64,000 bases of DNA from Coprinopsis marcescibilis. Lineage: Eukaryota > Basidiomycota > Agaricomycetes > Agaricales > Psathyrellaceae. The stretch covers positions 1-64,000 of the forward strand of contig ML210146.1 in NCBI GenBank assembly GCA_004369085.1, written 5' to 3'. A program made the position numbers and the translations under genes. This document shows positions 44,670-55,580 of this stretch, one piece after another. Below the pieces are notes generated by a model. It did not search any database and was not told the origin of the DNA. It was given only the letters and a program-made list of their open reading frames with translations. The number at the start of each line of letters is the position of its first letter. Within the stretch, counting starts at the first letter, position 1.

Positions 44670-44721
44670 GATCATATTTTGGTCATTTCGACGCCTCTCT
44701 CTCCTCCTCGGTCCTCCCATC

Positions 44722-46442
44722 ATGCGTCTCTATCTCCTCGACTATGGCGCAGGCAACGTCCAGAGCCTTGCCAACTCTATCAAGAAACTTGGCTACGACT
44801 TTACATGGGTCTCAAGTCCAGAAGACTTTGAAAAGGCCACAGTAAGTCCAAACATCTTCACTCGTCTCTGTGCACCACCGACAACCCCGTTACATAGAAT
44901 CTGATATTCCCCGGTGTTGGCGCATATGAAACTGCAGTGGGCCATCTGCGGTCTCGCGGTCTTTTTGAACCCCTGCGAACCTATATCCAATCTGGAAAAC
45001 CATATTTTGGTATCTGCATCGGAATGCAGGTCCTCTTCCAATCGTCGGCCGAGGCAACGACCGATGGGCTAGGTATCATCCCATCGCCGATAGAACAGTT
45101 CGACGATGGAGACAAATCCGTTCCCCACATGGGATGGAACTCTGCAGACATCGTCGACCCATCGCAGGCAGAAGATATTACCAACCCCTCAGCCTACTAT
45201 TACTTCGTCCACTCGTACTGCGCAAAATATAACCCTGAGAAATACCCGGAAGCCTCGCAGTGGGCCTACGCGACAACACAATATGGCCAAGAGCTCTTCA
45301 TGTCGTCTGTACGCAAAGGGAACGTATTCGGCACGCAATTTCACCCGGAAAAGTCTGGTGCTGCTGGACTTGCTCTCATCGACTCATGGCTCAAGAGTTC
45401 TGGCACCGGTCAGGTATCCACCCCATCCACCTCATTACGCAAGCTTCAACCAAAGCCCAAGCACCTCCTGACTAAACGTATCATCGCATGCATGGACGTC
45501 CGTGCCAACGACCAAGGAGACCTCGTCGTGACCAAGGGTGACCAATACGATGTCCGCGAGAAATCCGTGACAGCAGACGCCGCAGGGGCTGTCCGCAACC
45601 TTGGGAAACCAGTCGTTTTGGCTGAGAAATACTTTGACGCCGGAGCGGACGAGCTGTGCTTACTCAACATCACCTCCTTCCGCCACTCGCCACTTCGTGA
45701 CCAGCCCATGTTGGCTGTGGTTCGCGCCGCAGCCGAGAGGGTCTTCGTACCGCTAACCATCGGTGGTGGGATCAAGGATAGCGTCGATCCTGACGGTACC
45801 CCACGCCCAGCACTCGAGGTGGCAGGAGCATACTTTAGAGCGGGCGCTGATAAAGTTAGCATTGGCTCCGAGGCTGTCTACGCCGTCGAACGCCTCAGGC
45901 AATCTGGTTGGAAGCGCGGCGATGGCACTGGTGCCATTGAGACGATCGCACACACTTACGGACGTCAAGCAGTGGTCGTGTCAATCGATCCGAAACGCTG
46001 CTTCGTTGACCCTGAAACTTACCAAGGACCCTATCGCGACGAGCTGGTGTTTGGGAAGGATGATGGCCCGGAAACGACTCGCGGAAAAGCATGGTGGTAT
46101 CAATGCACCGTTTCTGGAGGGCGAGAAGCACGAGAGGTATCGGCCGTAGAATTGGCGAAGGGTGTCGAGCTCTTGGGTGCAGGGGAGATCCTTGTGAACT
46201 GCATAGACAGAGATGGGACCGGGTTGGGTTTCGACCTGGATCTAATCCGGTCAATCAAGAAGGCAGTCAGAATTCCCGTGGTAGCGAGCAGTGGGGCAGG
46301 AAAAGCGGATCACTTTGTGGATGTGTTCAGTCAAACAGAGGTTGAAGCTGCTTTGGCTGCGGGAATTTTCCACCGGGAGGAAGTCAAGATTTCGGATGTC
46401 AAGCAGGCGTTGAAGGATGCTGCTATTAATGTAAGAGATTAG
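44722..46442 (+). CDS. HIS7: Imidazole glycerol phosphate synthase (HisH-HisF fusion)
   Basis: This enzyme couples a glutaminase to a cyclase and makes imidazole glycerol phosphate and AICAR in histidine biosynthesis. Two exons (44722-44841 and 44898-46442) give 554 residues, close to yeast His7. The glutaminase domain has the start MRLYLLDYGAGNVQSLANSI, the oxyanion stretch FPGVGAYETAVGHL, the nucleophile in GICIGMQVLF, and the His-Glu pair in FGTQFHPEKSG. A linker rich in Ser/Thr/Pro leads to the barrel: IIACMDVRANDQGDLVVTKG with the catalytic Asp, CLLNITSFRHS, PLTIGGGIKDSVD, ADKVSIGSEAVYAVERL, and LVNCIDRDGTGLGFDLDLI with the second Asp. It ends AAINVRD. Divergent from SER3. Confidence 0.97.
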
Positions 46443-46972
46443 ATCACAAACAACATTGAATATCCAAAATAAAAGGGGGATTATGATAGCGCTGAGCATC
46501 GGGGAGATCAACCAGTAAAGTACAGACATTCGGGGGTAATCGAGGATGTAAGATACATTGTTGATGCTTTGTGGTTATGGCCAACCATCAATGTAAAAAA
46601 TAAATACGGAGAAGAGAATGGGAAATAAGATGCAGGCAAGAGTAGATGAAACGAAAGAATACACGATATACTGTGAACTATACCAAGTCAGTTAATCAGA
46701 TTTGTAATGAAAGGTGACCGCGGTGGTAGCGCTGAAAGGGAAGCGAAGGAGAAAGCAGAGAGCTGCAAAAAGAGAGACAAAAAGGAGAGGACAAGAGCGA
46801 TCCATGTGTTACAAATGAAGGGGTGGAGTTAATGTTACAAGGAGAGGTAGTGGACATGCATGTTTGTCTGAGCAATCGTGTCATGCGGTATTCGGTCTTG
46901 GTTGTTTCATTCGCATTGTCTTGATCGAGTGACCTGAGGGGAGGTTGGCGCTCGGCTAAGCATAACCTTGGC
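46443..46972. other. Intergenic region between HIS7 and PAL1 3' ends
   Basis: This is a convergent 3' intergenic stretch, A/G-rich on the + strand (46600-46800). No ORF with support. Confidence 0.5.
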
Positions 46973-48339
46973 TTACCTCCCTCGGACGACCCGACCAACC
47001 TTCTTCATCAGGCTAGTTTTCCTCCCCAACTGAGGACTGGCTTGTTGATTTGGTTGGGCGTACGAGTTGGGCGTAAAATCAATCTCGCGCGGGGTCGCGG
47101 GAAGCGCTTTGTCCTGATTCTGGTTATCAATGAAGACGTAAGGTTCCGGGGTCTCATTCTCGGGATAGGTGGGCGCACTTTGGTTTGTTTTCACGCCAAA
47201 CCTTCCCAAGAACGAGTTCTGGGAACGGTGGGTTGGCCGCGACCCGTCTTGCATCGATGTTGGGTTCGATGGTGAGGATGGTTGATTGTCGTAATCTGAA
47301 GACACGGGAACGTTAGGAGCATCGCGCATCTTCCGGATCCTGTGCATCAAGGATTTGGATCTCTTAGGAAGGCCCGGAGAGCCTGAAGTAGGGGAGCCTG
47401 AAGCTTGTTCGACAGCGTCGGCCTCAGGGACGAAGATGGGCTGTGGTGGGGGAACACCAGGCCGTCGGACAACGCCGCGAGCCCTGCCTTCCCGATCTTC
47501 TTTGGGACGCTGACGGTCCTTGCCATTGTAGATAGAGCTTGCTGGGGTATCTCCTTCGACCCTGCCAGTTCCGCCACCAGCAGAAAAATCTTCGAATGGC
47601 TCCGGTTCGTGGATGCCCCACGCTTCCGCAATGGCATCGACCTTCTTCTTCGGGGGCTCGGGATAATCGTTGGAAAACGCTTGGTAAGCATAAGCAGAAG
47701 GATAAGCTCCTCCATTGCCTTGCTGTAGCTGCTGTGAGAGCTCTTCTGGCTTGGTTGTCCAGGCATTCATGGGGGCTTTAGTCTTGTGTTTGTTGCGGGA
47801 AGGTGCACATGCGTCGAATGGACCGTCGTGATGAAACACTGTGCGCGAACAGATAGAATTCCAAATCGGTGAAGGGTGCGAGAGAATGATGTATAAACGA
47901 CGTACTGGGCCCCACCCCGGTGAAATCCAAACGGTCGATAACGTCTGCATGTTGAGAGCCCTTCTTTGGACGAGATTTTGCGCTTGATCTCGGCTTTTCG
48001 ACGATGCCTCCGGAATCCTCAGACTGGGACCGTCGACCTCCCTGCCTTGAGCTGGACGTCTGGGCGGCAGAATTGCTGAAAATAATGTGAGATAATGAAA
48101 TAAAGAGAATGTGGAGTAAGATGAACGCACGAAGCGGTGTTGCTGCGACTAGTGCGAGTTCTGGTCGACTCCTGTTGATGGCGATACGAGACGGTATCAC
48201 GAACAGCCTCACGGACGTCGACGGGGACAGACTTTGTGGTCGCTGTAGGCATCCTGGCGGATGGTTTGGAGTTGTGGAGGCGATGAGGAGAGGGATCCTG
48301 GAAGGGATCGTTGTCTGTGTGTTGAATGACTGCAGCCAT
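46973..48339 (-). CDS. PAL1: Pal1-family cell morphology protein
   Basis: Pal1 is a cortical protein linked to endocytosis and cell shape in yeasts. The start MAAVIQHTDNDPFQDPSPHR contains an NPF-like NDPF element. The Pal1 core is split by introns: QHADVIDRLDFTGVGP, then VFHHDGPFDACAPSRN and KTKAPMNAW, the diagnostic block. The rest is disordered and rich in Pro, Ser, Lys and Arg, with ERK-like SP sites, LPKRSKSLMHRIRKMRD (basic, likely membrane- or phospho-regulated) and the C-terminal LMKKVGRVVRGR. About three introns were read. It is divergent from the desaturase gene (133 bp between starts). Confidence 0.85.
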
Positions 48340-48472
48340 GCCGGTTGGACCACTGCTTTGGGGTTACTGGGGACGCCACTGACAGATTCACACGCCAAGC
48401 CAGCGCATAAACACAGAATTTAATCCGCGATCGTTCTGTTTTTGGAAATTCTGAATTCTGAATTCTCTGACG

Positions 48473-50300
48473 ATGCCAACTGACAGAGACCAGCTGTGGT
48501 CAACCGACGCCGTCGCTGCGGCCATTCTCGACGGCCAGACCCTCATCGTCTACCGCGACAAACTCCTCAGAATCCCCGACAAATGGCTCACCGCTCATCC
48601 AGGTGGCAACCTCGCTCTTCTCCATCTTGTTGGCAGAGACGCGACCGATGAAATAGAGGCCTACCATTCCGACGAAACCCTCGCTCTCGTTCCCCGCTAC
48701 TCAGTGGGTCGTGTGCAGAACACCCTGGACAAGCCTTGGGTTCCTTTTGTTCCTCCACTCATGTCTGGTTGGGTCAGGAGGCCGGACAGCCAAGGAAAAC
48801 AGTCTTGGTTTCGTGAGGCCCAGGACCAGCGCTCACAAGTCAACACGGAGGACTCGCCGTCCTCCCAGATAATGGTCCTGCCCACCGATGCTCAGAGTCT
48901 TTCCGAAAAGGGTCCCACAATTGCAACAATCACTGCACCACCCTCAAACCTCTCGCTAACACAGCAAGCGCAGCATTCTAAAGCTTACCGCGAACTCCAT
49001 CAAAGGGTCACAGATGCCGATCTCTACAAGACCCCATACATCACTGGCTATGGTCCAGAAGTCGCCCGCTATATTTTGTTCGCCTGTGTATCCGTGTATG
49101 CGTACTCAAACCAGTGGTTCAAGACGAGTGCACTCTTTCTTGGATTTCTTTGGCATCAGCTCGTGTTTACGGCCCATGATCTCGGCCATATGGGTGTAAC
49201 CCACGACTGGGCTCTAGACCGACTCATCGCAATCGGAATTGCAGACTTTATAGGAGGCCTGAGCATAGGCTGGTGGGTCAACGTACGTTATATTCATTCG
49301 TTTAATAGCTCAACAACTCACATACTACCCTTGTTTAGAACCACAACGTTCACCACAGTACGTGAAGTTTGTTTTAGCTCTATATCTCAACTAACCTTTC
49401 TATCTAGTCGTCACAAACCATCCTTCTCAGTGAGTACCACACCATTCATTCGAATTCAATATATTGATCAGATTAAAGCGACCCTGACATTCAGCACATA
49501 CCCTTCTTCGCTATATCCACACAGTTCTTCTCCTCGTTATGGTCTTCATACTACAAAAAGACCATGGCCTTGGACGGACCGGCGAAATACCTGATTTCCA
49601 TTCAGCACAAACTGTTCTACATAGTCATGTCGCTGGCTCGCTTCAACCTCTACTCCAACTCATATCTCTACCTTTACCAAAAGGCTTTCGATACCCAACG
49701 CGCGAGAGGAGGCAAATGGGCCTTCAGACTCGAAGTCCTCGGCATTGTCGTTTTCTGGACTTGGTATAGCCGCGTCCTATACAATACCGGCTCCTGGCAA
49801 AATGCCTTGATATACCTCCTCATCAGCAATGTTACCCCAAGTCCATTACACGTACAGGTACGTAACAATAAAAATGGACATTGCTACCAGCTAACACTCC
49901 TGTTCAGATCGTTCTATCCCACTTTAGCATGTCAACTGCCGATCTCGGTCCTACCGAGAGCTTCCCTCACCGCCAGTTGCGTACTACAACTGATGTCATT
50001 TGCCCGGACTCCATTGGCTTTATCCACGGCGGGCTCCAGCTGCAGGTCACTCACCACCTATTCCCCCGTCTTCCACGACACAACTTGCGTAAAGCAAGTG
50101 TTCTTGTCAAACAATATTGTCAAGAACAGGGACTGGATTATGCAGAGTTTGGTTTCATCGACGGCAACATGGACGTGATTGGCGTCCTGCGTAACGTAGC
50201 AGAGCAGGTTAAGATTGTAGGAAAGGTTGCAAACGCTGAGGTGCACGAAGCCGTTGAAAAGAGCGCGATTGCTCTCGAAAAGCAGGGCAACAGCGGATAG
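48473..50300 (+). CDS. Cytochrome b5-fused sphingolipid delta-8 desaturase
   Basis: This is an ER enzyme that introduces the delta-8 double bond into the long-chain base of ceramides destined for fungal glucosylceramide. The N-terminal cytochrome b5 domain has the haem motif LTAHPGGNLALLHLVGRDAT. The desaturase part has the first His box HDLGHMGVTHDW, the second NHNVHH and the following TNHPSHDPDIQHIPFFA, and the third QLQVTHHLFPRLPRHNLRK, with Gln replacing the first His as is usual in front-end desaturases. Membrane segments flank WHQLVFTAHDL and LGIVVFWTWYSRVLY. The second His box is encoded by two very small exons (49339-49357 and 49408-49429). The reading frame is intact throughout. Another front-end specificity cannot be excluded. 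Confidence 0.9.
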
Positions 50301-50585
50301 AGGGCTGGGATGATTTCACCAGCATAGTTATACCACTAACATTAGATTCAATACCGCTGACCGCTGGATAATATTATTTAATACCCTTTGACGATCAACC
50401 TTGATCGACGATCTCAAAAAAGGCACGTTGATATCCGTGGATGCATAAAGACAAGGTCATATTTCGCGGAACAGTGACATGAGGATTGGGGCGATAATGC
50501 GATAATCGCTCCCACTGCGGGGATGATGCATAGCAGAGTGTGATAAAAGGCGAGGCAGGGACATGAACGGAGTAAAGACGTAGAA

Positions 50586-51380
50586 TTACTTTTTCTTGGC
50601 AGCTTCCTCCTCCTCTTTCTAAAATAAACGCATCGGTTAGAGTAGTCGATAACAAGGAGCAACGCGACGGGACCAACCTTGGCAGCGCGCAATTTGCGGA
50701 CACCTTCGTGTCGTTGCCAAGCTCGGGCATCGCGGAGGGTTCGGAAGGCGTTGAAGTCCCGGTCGGCCTGGGTGATTTTGCGGGGCGGTTCGGCAGCGGC
50801 GCCTGAGGGAAGGGGGAGAGCGGCGCGGGTGGTGGCGGCCTTGAGATCGTCGCCCTGAAATTACATTCGTACGTATGAGTGGGAAACAAGAGTGTAGAAC
50901 GACTCACGGTAGAATCTCCCTTCTTGGGCTTTCCAGCCTTGCGAGGGAAGACGATCAGGCGAGTCTTGTACTCATTGAGTCTGTCGACGTTGAGCTTTTT
51001 GCCCTCCTCGCTCAGATTTCTCCTCCTGTGGTCCACAACAATGCCAATAGTCTTGGCCTCCTTCCTTCCGATGCCAGCCTCTTTCAATTCACCAAGGGTG
51101 AAGCCACGACCCTCGCGCAGCTTGCGGTTGTATCGGACGGTTTGGCCACGAACAGCAGGTCGGAGGAGGGAGAGAGGTCGGACGCCAAGAGCAGCGGCCT
51201 TGACTTTGCGGGCAGTACGACGGCGGAGTTTGCGTCCTGGCTGGTCGAACCAAGTGCGGACCCGGCGCTGCCAGTCCTTGTGGAAATGGTTGTTGTGGAG
51301 GACTATTGGACGGCTGTCATTTTACTGCAAAAGTCGTGAAACAGTTTGAAATCTCACCGTTGTTGTGCGCGAAACCCATG
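50586..51380 (-). CDS. RPL13: 60S ribosomal protein L13 (eL13)
   Basis: eL13 is a eukaryote-specific large-subunit protein. It begins MGFAHNN and continues after an intron with [20 protein letters not shown], then [60 protein letters not shown] and [19 protein letters not shown]. After another intron it has [35 protein letters not shown] and the final exon KEEEAAKKK. Three introns were read. The length (about 210) and strongly basic character are normal. Confidence 0.96.
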
Positions 51381-51557
51381 GCTTAGTCTGGGTTAGGAGA
51401 TAAGCCTCAGCACCGTGAACAACGAGCAAGTACGTACCTTGAAGGTTCGAGGTCGTCGACGCCGGTAATTCTGTTTGAGCCCCAAGCGCACGTCTGGCTG
51501 TGGCTGATTAGAACTGCATAGTTGAGACGGCAATCACCGTAACCCTAACCTCAATTA

Positions 51558-51959
51558 ATGGGTCCGCAGTCTTCCGCGGAAAGCCTTCATCTCGCACTAC
51601 ACCACGTCCTCGAAGCTAATCTCAGAATCTATGGCATGCATAACGACCATTTTTTGGCTTTGTGTGAGAGTCTGTTTGACTCTGCTGAGACGATGAGACA
51701 CAAATCTAGAGTTCTCGCTATTCGGTACAAGTCGCGCCACATCTTTCTATCTTTCTCAGTTCAGAAGAAGGCCGCACTCTATGACCGTCCTCTGTGCGAT
51801 TTGCTCGTAACTAATCTCTACAGCTCCGGTTCCAGCGCTGTCAGCACATTCCCCTTCACGACAGTGGACGCGACTGAATCGCCTGCGACTTTGGACTTTG
51901 AGGGCGATACTCCTGCCATTGGAGTACTATCTTTCTTTGCCCTGGATGGCCCTGATTGA
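51558..51959 (+). CDS. Possible 133-residue protein, unknown
   Basis: A single-exon ATG-led frame encodes MGPQSSAESLHLALHHVLEA and continues without motif or membrane segment; the C-terminus is acidic (DFEGDTPAIGVLSFFALDGP). It is divergent from RPL13 with 177 bp between starts, a spacing that could hold a shared promoter. Codon use looks coding-like, but I recognise no family. Confidence 0.35.
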   Translation: MGPQSSAESLHLALHHVLEANLRIYGMHNDHFLALCESLFDSAETMRHKSRVLAIRYKSRHIFLSFSVQKKAALYDRPLCDLLVTNLYSSGSSAVSTFPFTTVDATESPATLDFEGDTPAIGVLSFFALDGPD

Positions 51960-52742
51960 GGATCATTGAGATCCGAAGGGAGTCTCGAACAGCCATAGTC
52001 TCCATGAAGATCTGGTCAGAGAAATCGAAATGAATCTCTTCGGCGCTCCATACCTCCTACAAAACCATCTCCTATAAGGTGGTGTCAATACAATGCGTCC
52101 AAACTCCGTCCGGCTGAGTCTGCTCCCAAAATATGAACGTATTAGGCAAGGATTAGCTTTCCACTTCCTCTTCAAGATGTATGCCTTCCCAACTTCTCGG
52201 TTCAATGCTTCTGACAGCTGAGATTCCAGGTCAGGGCTGTTGGTTGGTACATAATCTTGGAGCCCATGGACGCCCTGCAGTACTGCAATTTGTGATGGTA
52301 CTCGCCCGCAAGTCCGTTATCTTCCCCTGTCAGTACATGTCAATCTTGGCCAGGAAGCAGCTTGTGACCTCACGTTTTCTGCAGAATTCTTCTTTAATCT
52401 GTCAATATGGCGCTTGCATGGAATTTCCCCCTTTCCTCCTTCTCTCGTTGTTACATACGTTTACCATCTAATTTGGCGTGTGTGCGTGGACTAAATACCG
52501 CCGAGTCTTCACACTCTTCACACAACCGCCTAGCGCTATTCGGACAAAGAATTCAATCAAACCTGGAAGGACACCGGGTACGCCCCTAGGTCATCTGCTA
52601 TTAATTCATAGGAACAATTCTTCTTCCATTAGGGTTAACGAGATTTGTTTGGTGTCCCTGGAATATATATAGGCCACCCCAGCACCTTGATTCACTGAGG
52701 CCCTTCTTCCCCAACTTAAACTCACTCAACTAACGATTGACT
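51960..52742. other. Intergenic region before the MetE-like gene
   Basis: Short ORFs only, none supported. The right end holds the TATA box of the MetE-like gene. Confidence 0.5.
52664..52671 (+). promoter_or_regulatory. TATA box of the MetE-like gene
   Basis: TATATATA lies 72-79 bp before the ATG at 52743, followed by a short pyrimidine-rich leader. The placement fits a canonical fungal promoter. Confidence 0.55.
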
Positions 52743-54633
52743 ATGCATCTGAATCCACCCTTCCGCGCTGACCATATCGGGTCGCTTCTCCGTCCGTCCG
52801 CATTGTTCGAGAAGCGCCAGCAACTTGAAGACAAGAAGTGCACCTTGGAGGACGTCCGTGCCCTCGAAGACGATGCTATCAAGCGCGTAGTCGAGCTTCA
52901 ACGCCAGGTGGGTATCAAGTCCATCACCGACGGTGAATTGCGAAGGTAAATCCTTACTCTCGACGTGAGTGGAAGTTGACGTTATGATCTCACCTGCCTG
53001 TACTACTTCCCCAGAGAAATGTTCTTCGAAAATGTATTTGACAGGCTTGAGGGTATGACCTTTATACCAAACAGTACGTTATCTACTTGTAGTGTTATGT
53101 GAACACATCCTTAAACGACTTTATAAGGACCCATCCATACATTTAAGGTCAGAAGACTTGTCGCCTGACGATTCTTAACGTTTACTCAACTTCAATGCGT
53201 AAAAGCCGTACATTCCTCACCAGGCTTTTATGTACGCTGCCGGAATGCAAGAAGCACCAACAATATATTGCACAGTGAGTGTTAGTTGTGGCGTGTACTC
53301 CGCAATGTGCATTGACAAGTCTGGGATAGGGCAAAATCAAGCGAACAAGGTCATTCTATGTTGATGAATTCAAGTACACCAAGAGCCTGGTCCCTCCGGA
53401 GGTCGGTTGCTGAACAATTCAGACTATAGGAAAGTACTGATTATGGCTACATCACATCCATAGGAGGTCAAAAATATCAAGGTTACGATATGTTCCCCGA
53501 GTTGGTTCCACCAGCGCCATGGCTCCGATATGACATATGATTTATCCGTGTACAATAACGATGGTACGACGATCCAAGCCCCATCAAGCCATCTGCTGAC
53601 CACATGTCCTTTCAGACGAGTACTTTAACGATTTAGCGACCGCTTATCGGGCGGAATTCCAGGAATTGTATTACCTTGGCTGTCGTCAGTGAATTTTTCC
53701 ATTGTTAACCATGTGCACACGCTAACTTGGCAAATTCTATCGGAAAGGTCGCATCCAGATCGATGATCCTACTTTCTGCTATTTCTGCAATGAAAACATG
53801 ATCTCCGGGATGGAAGGTGCTGGGGTTGACCACGAGGCTCTGCTTGATACTTATATCCGAGCAATCAATCTCTGTACGGAGGGTCGTCCCGATGACCTGA
53901 CGGTCAGCGTGCACATGTGTCGGGGTAACTTCAAGGTTAGTCGAATCGTTTCTTATCGACAATAGGTCGCCTTGTTTATCGTGTTATTTCTGCCAACAGG
54001 GAGGTGTACATTTCTCTGAGGGTGGCTACCAGAGGATCGCGTTGAAGGTGTTCAACACACTCGATGTCGACGTCTTCTATGTAAGACTTTTTCACAAAGC
54101 AGATCGTGCACTCCTTGACCAAATTGCGATAGCTGGAATACGACACAGAACGTGCAGGTGACTTGACGCCCCTCAAGCATTTCCCGTTAGACAAAGTGGC
54201 TGTTCTTGGCTTCGTCACCACAAAGAATCCCAAGGTTAGTTTGGTCTTCCGTTCGATTCTAAGGCTCCTAAATCATGTATTGAATTCATCAAGCTGGAAT
54301 CCGTGGAAGAAATCAAAGCCCGCGTGAATGAGGCCGTGGGGATAATGTCGGATGGTAACCCCAAGCGCAGCAAAGAAGTAGCGTTAAATCAGTCAGTCTC
54401 GTTCTGTTCTCCCGATTACAGCGGTTGAAACTAATACTGAATCGTGACAGACTATGCATTAGTACCCAATGTGGCTTCGCTTCCGTGTGGCAAGGCAACC
54501 CATTGACAGAAGAGGTTCGTCCAGTTATGTATCCCTCGGAAATTCGTGCTTTTGTTGATGGCCGCGAAAATAGGATGAGAAGAATAAATTAGCGCTCCTC
54601 GTCAATACTGCTAAGGAGATCTGGGATGATTAA
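52743..54633 (+). CDS. Short cobalamin-independent methionine synthase-like methyltransferase (UROD/MetE barrel)
   Basis: This is a single TIM-barrel MetE-type protein of about 380 residues, resembling the C-terminal catalytic half of MetE. It should transfer a methyl group to a thiol at a zinc site, but the natural acceptor is unknown. The start MHLNPPFRADHIGSLLRPSA is typical. Blocks in order include GIKSITDGELRR, EMFFENVFDRLEG, GPIHTFK (a tiny exon near 53130-53150), GKIKRTRSFYVDEFKY and RIQIDDPTFCYF. Zinc ligands appear as His-x-Cys in SVHMCRGNFK, Glu in YLEYDTERAGD and Cys in ISTQCGFASVWQGNP. About a dozen introns are present. It ends AKEIWDD. It lacks the N-terminal barrel of full-length MetE. 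Confidence 0.88.
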
Positions 54634-55580
54634 GCGGACAGTGTATATCAAGGTCTTTCCACCGACTACCATCTCTTCTCGTATTTCCATCGGATTTTCT
54701 ACTTTGTTTTGGATACCATCTATGCTTCATCGTATGTGTACATTAGACGCCCTGTCATAACTGACCGCATCATATACATTCTTCTTTGTATAACTTGATG
54801 AGGGCCCGACGAACGTGACTGTATTGGGGATCCTTCAACTACAACGTCAAAATCATACGCATGAGTCCTTTGTTTGCGAATCAGGATGTTCAACTATCCA
54901 GGGACAGACTTAGTGTGGTCAGACGTGATGACGTTCAGAGCCTACCAAATGAATACTTCATTTTTATTATTCTCCAGGCGTACAAATGCTAAGCAGACAT
55001 GAGATAAGGGAGCAGGTACAAACATAATTGGAAGGGTAATAGCGTCTAGTACGTTGTTGGTTCCTGCCTCCCCTGAAGCTGATCACTGGGGGTAAAGAGG
55101 TTCAGTAGCTCGTAACTCTTGAGTTTGAAGATTTTCCTCTCCTGTCTGCGAATCTCCGTGGTGATTCAAGTCGGCTACCCGGACTACATTACATCTGAAG
55201 GATCTACTCTCTTCCTATTTATCCGACGAAGTCTTCTTAGACTGGAGAGCTCTTGTACCTCTCTCCACGTGTTCGTTCGGAATGTAGAACCGGAGAAGCA
55301 TAAACTTTGGTGGACCTTGAGGCTGCGAAGGTGCCACGTACCAAGTTGCTCAGAGCTTCCGACTTAAAAGACGAATCCAAAGGCTGGGAATACTACAAAT
55401 CGGGCGCTCTGGTCGTTCACAAACTTGATGCCGATAATGCCGATAAGGCGGAGCTGATAATGGTAATGATGGATTGATGCGCCCTGGACCGCGGAAGCAG
55501 TCCGCCAACAGTCAGTTCTTGCTCGGTTCGCAACGGTTCCTTTAGTATCATTTCGTTGTTTCTTTGTCGCTCATTTCTCC
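54634..55580. other. Intergenic region before the tandem array
   Basis: No gene supported. An 82-residue ORF at 55119-55367 lacks family similarity and splice context. The right end (55490-55580) is the likely promoter and leader of the first array gene. Confidence 0.45.

Noticed and set aside
45446..45862. 138-residue minus-strand ORF
   Set aside because: Antisense to the HisF barrel of HIS7, with no independent support.
47405..47728. 107-residue + strand ORF
   Set aside because: Antisense of the PAL1 coding region.
55119..55367. 82-residue ORF before the array
   Set aside because: No motif and no conserved context.
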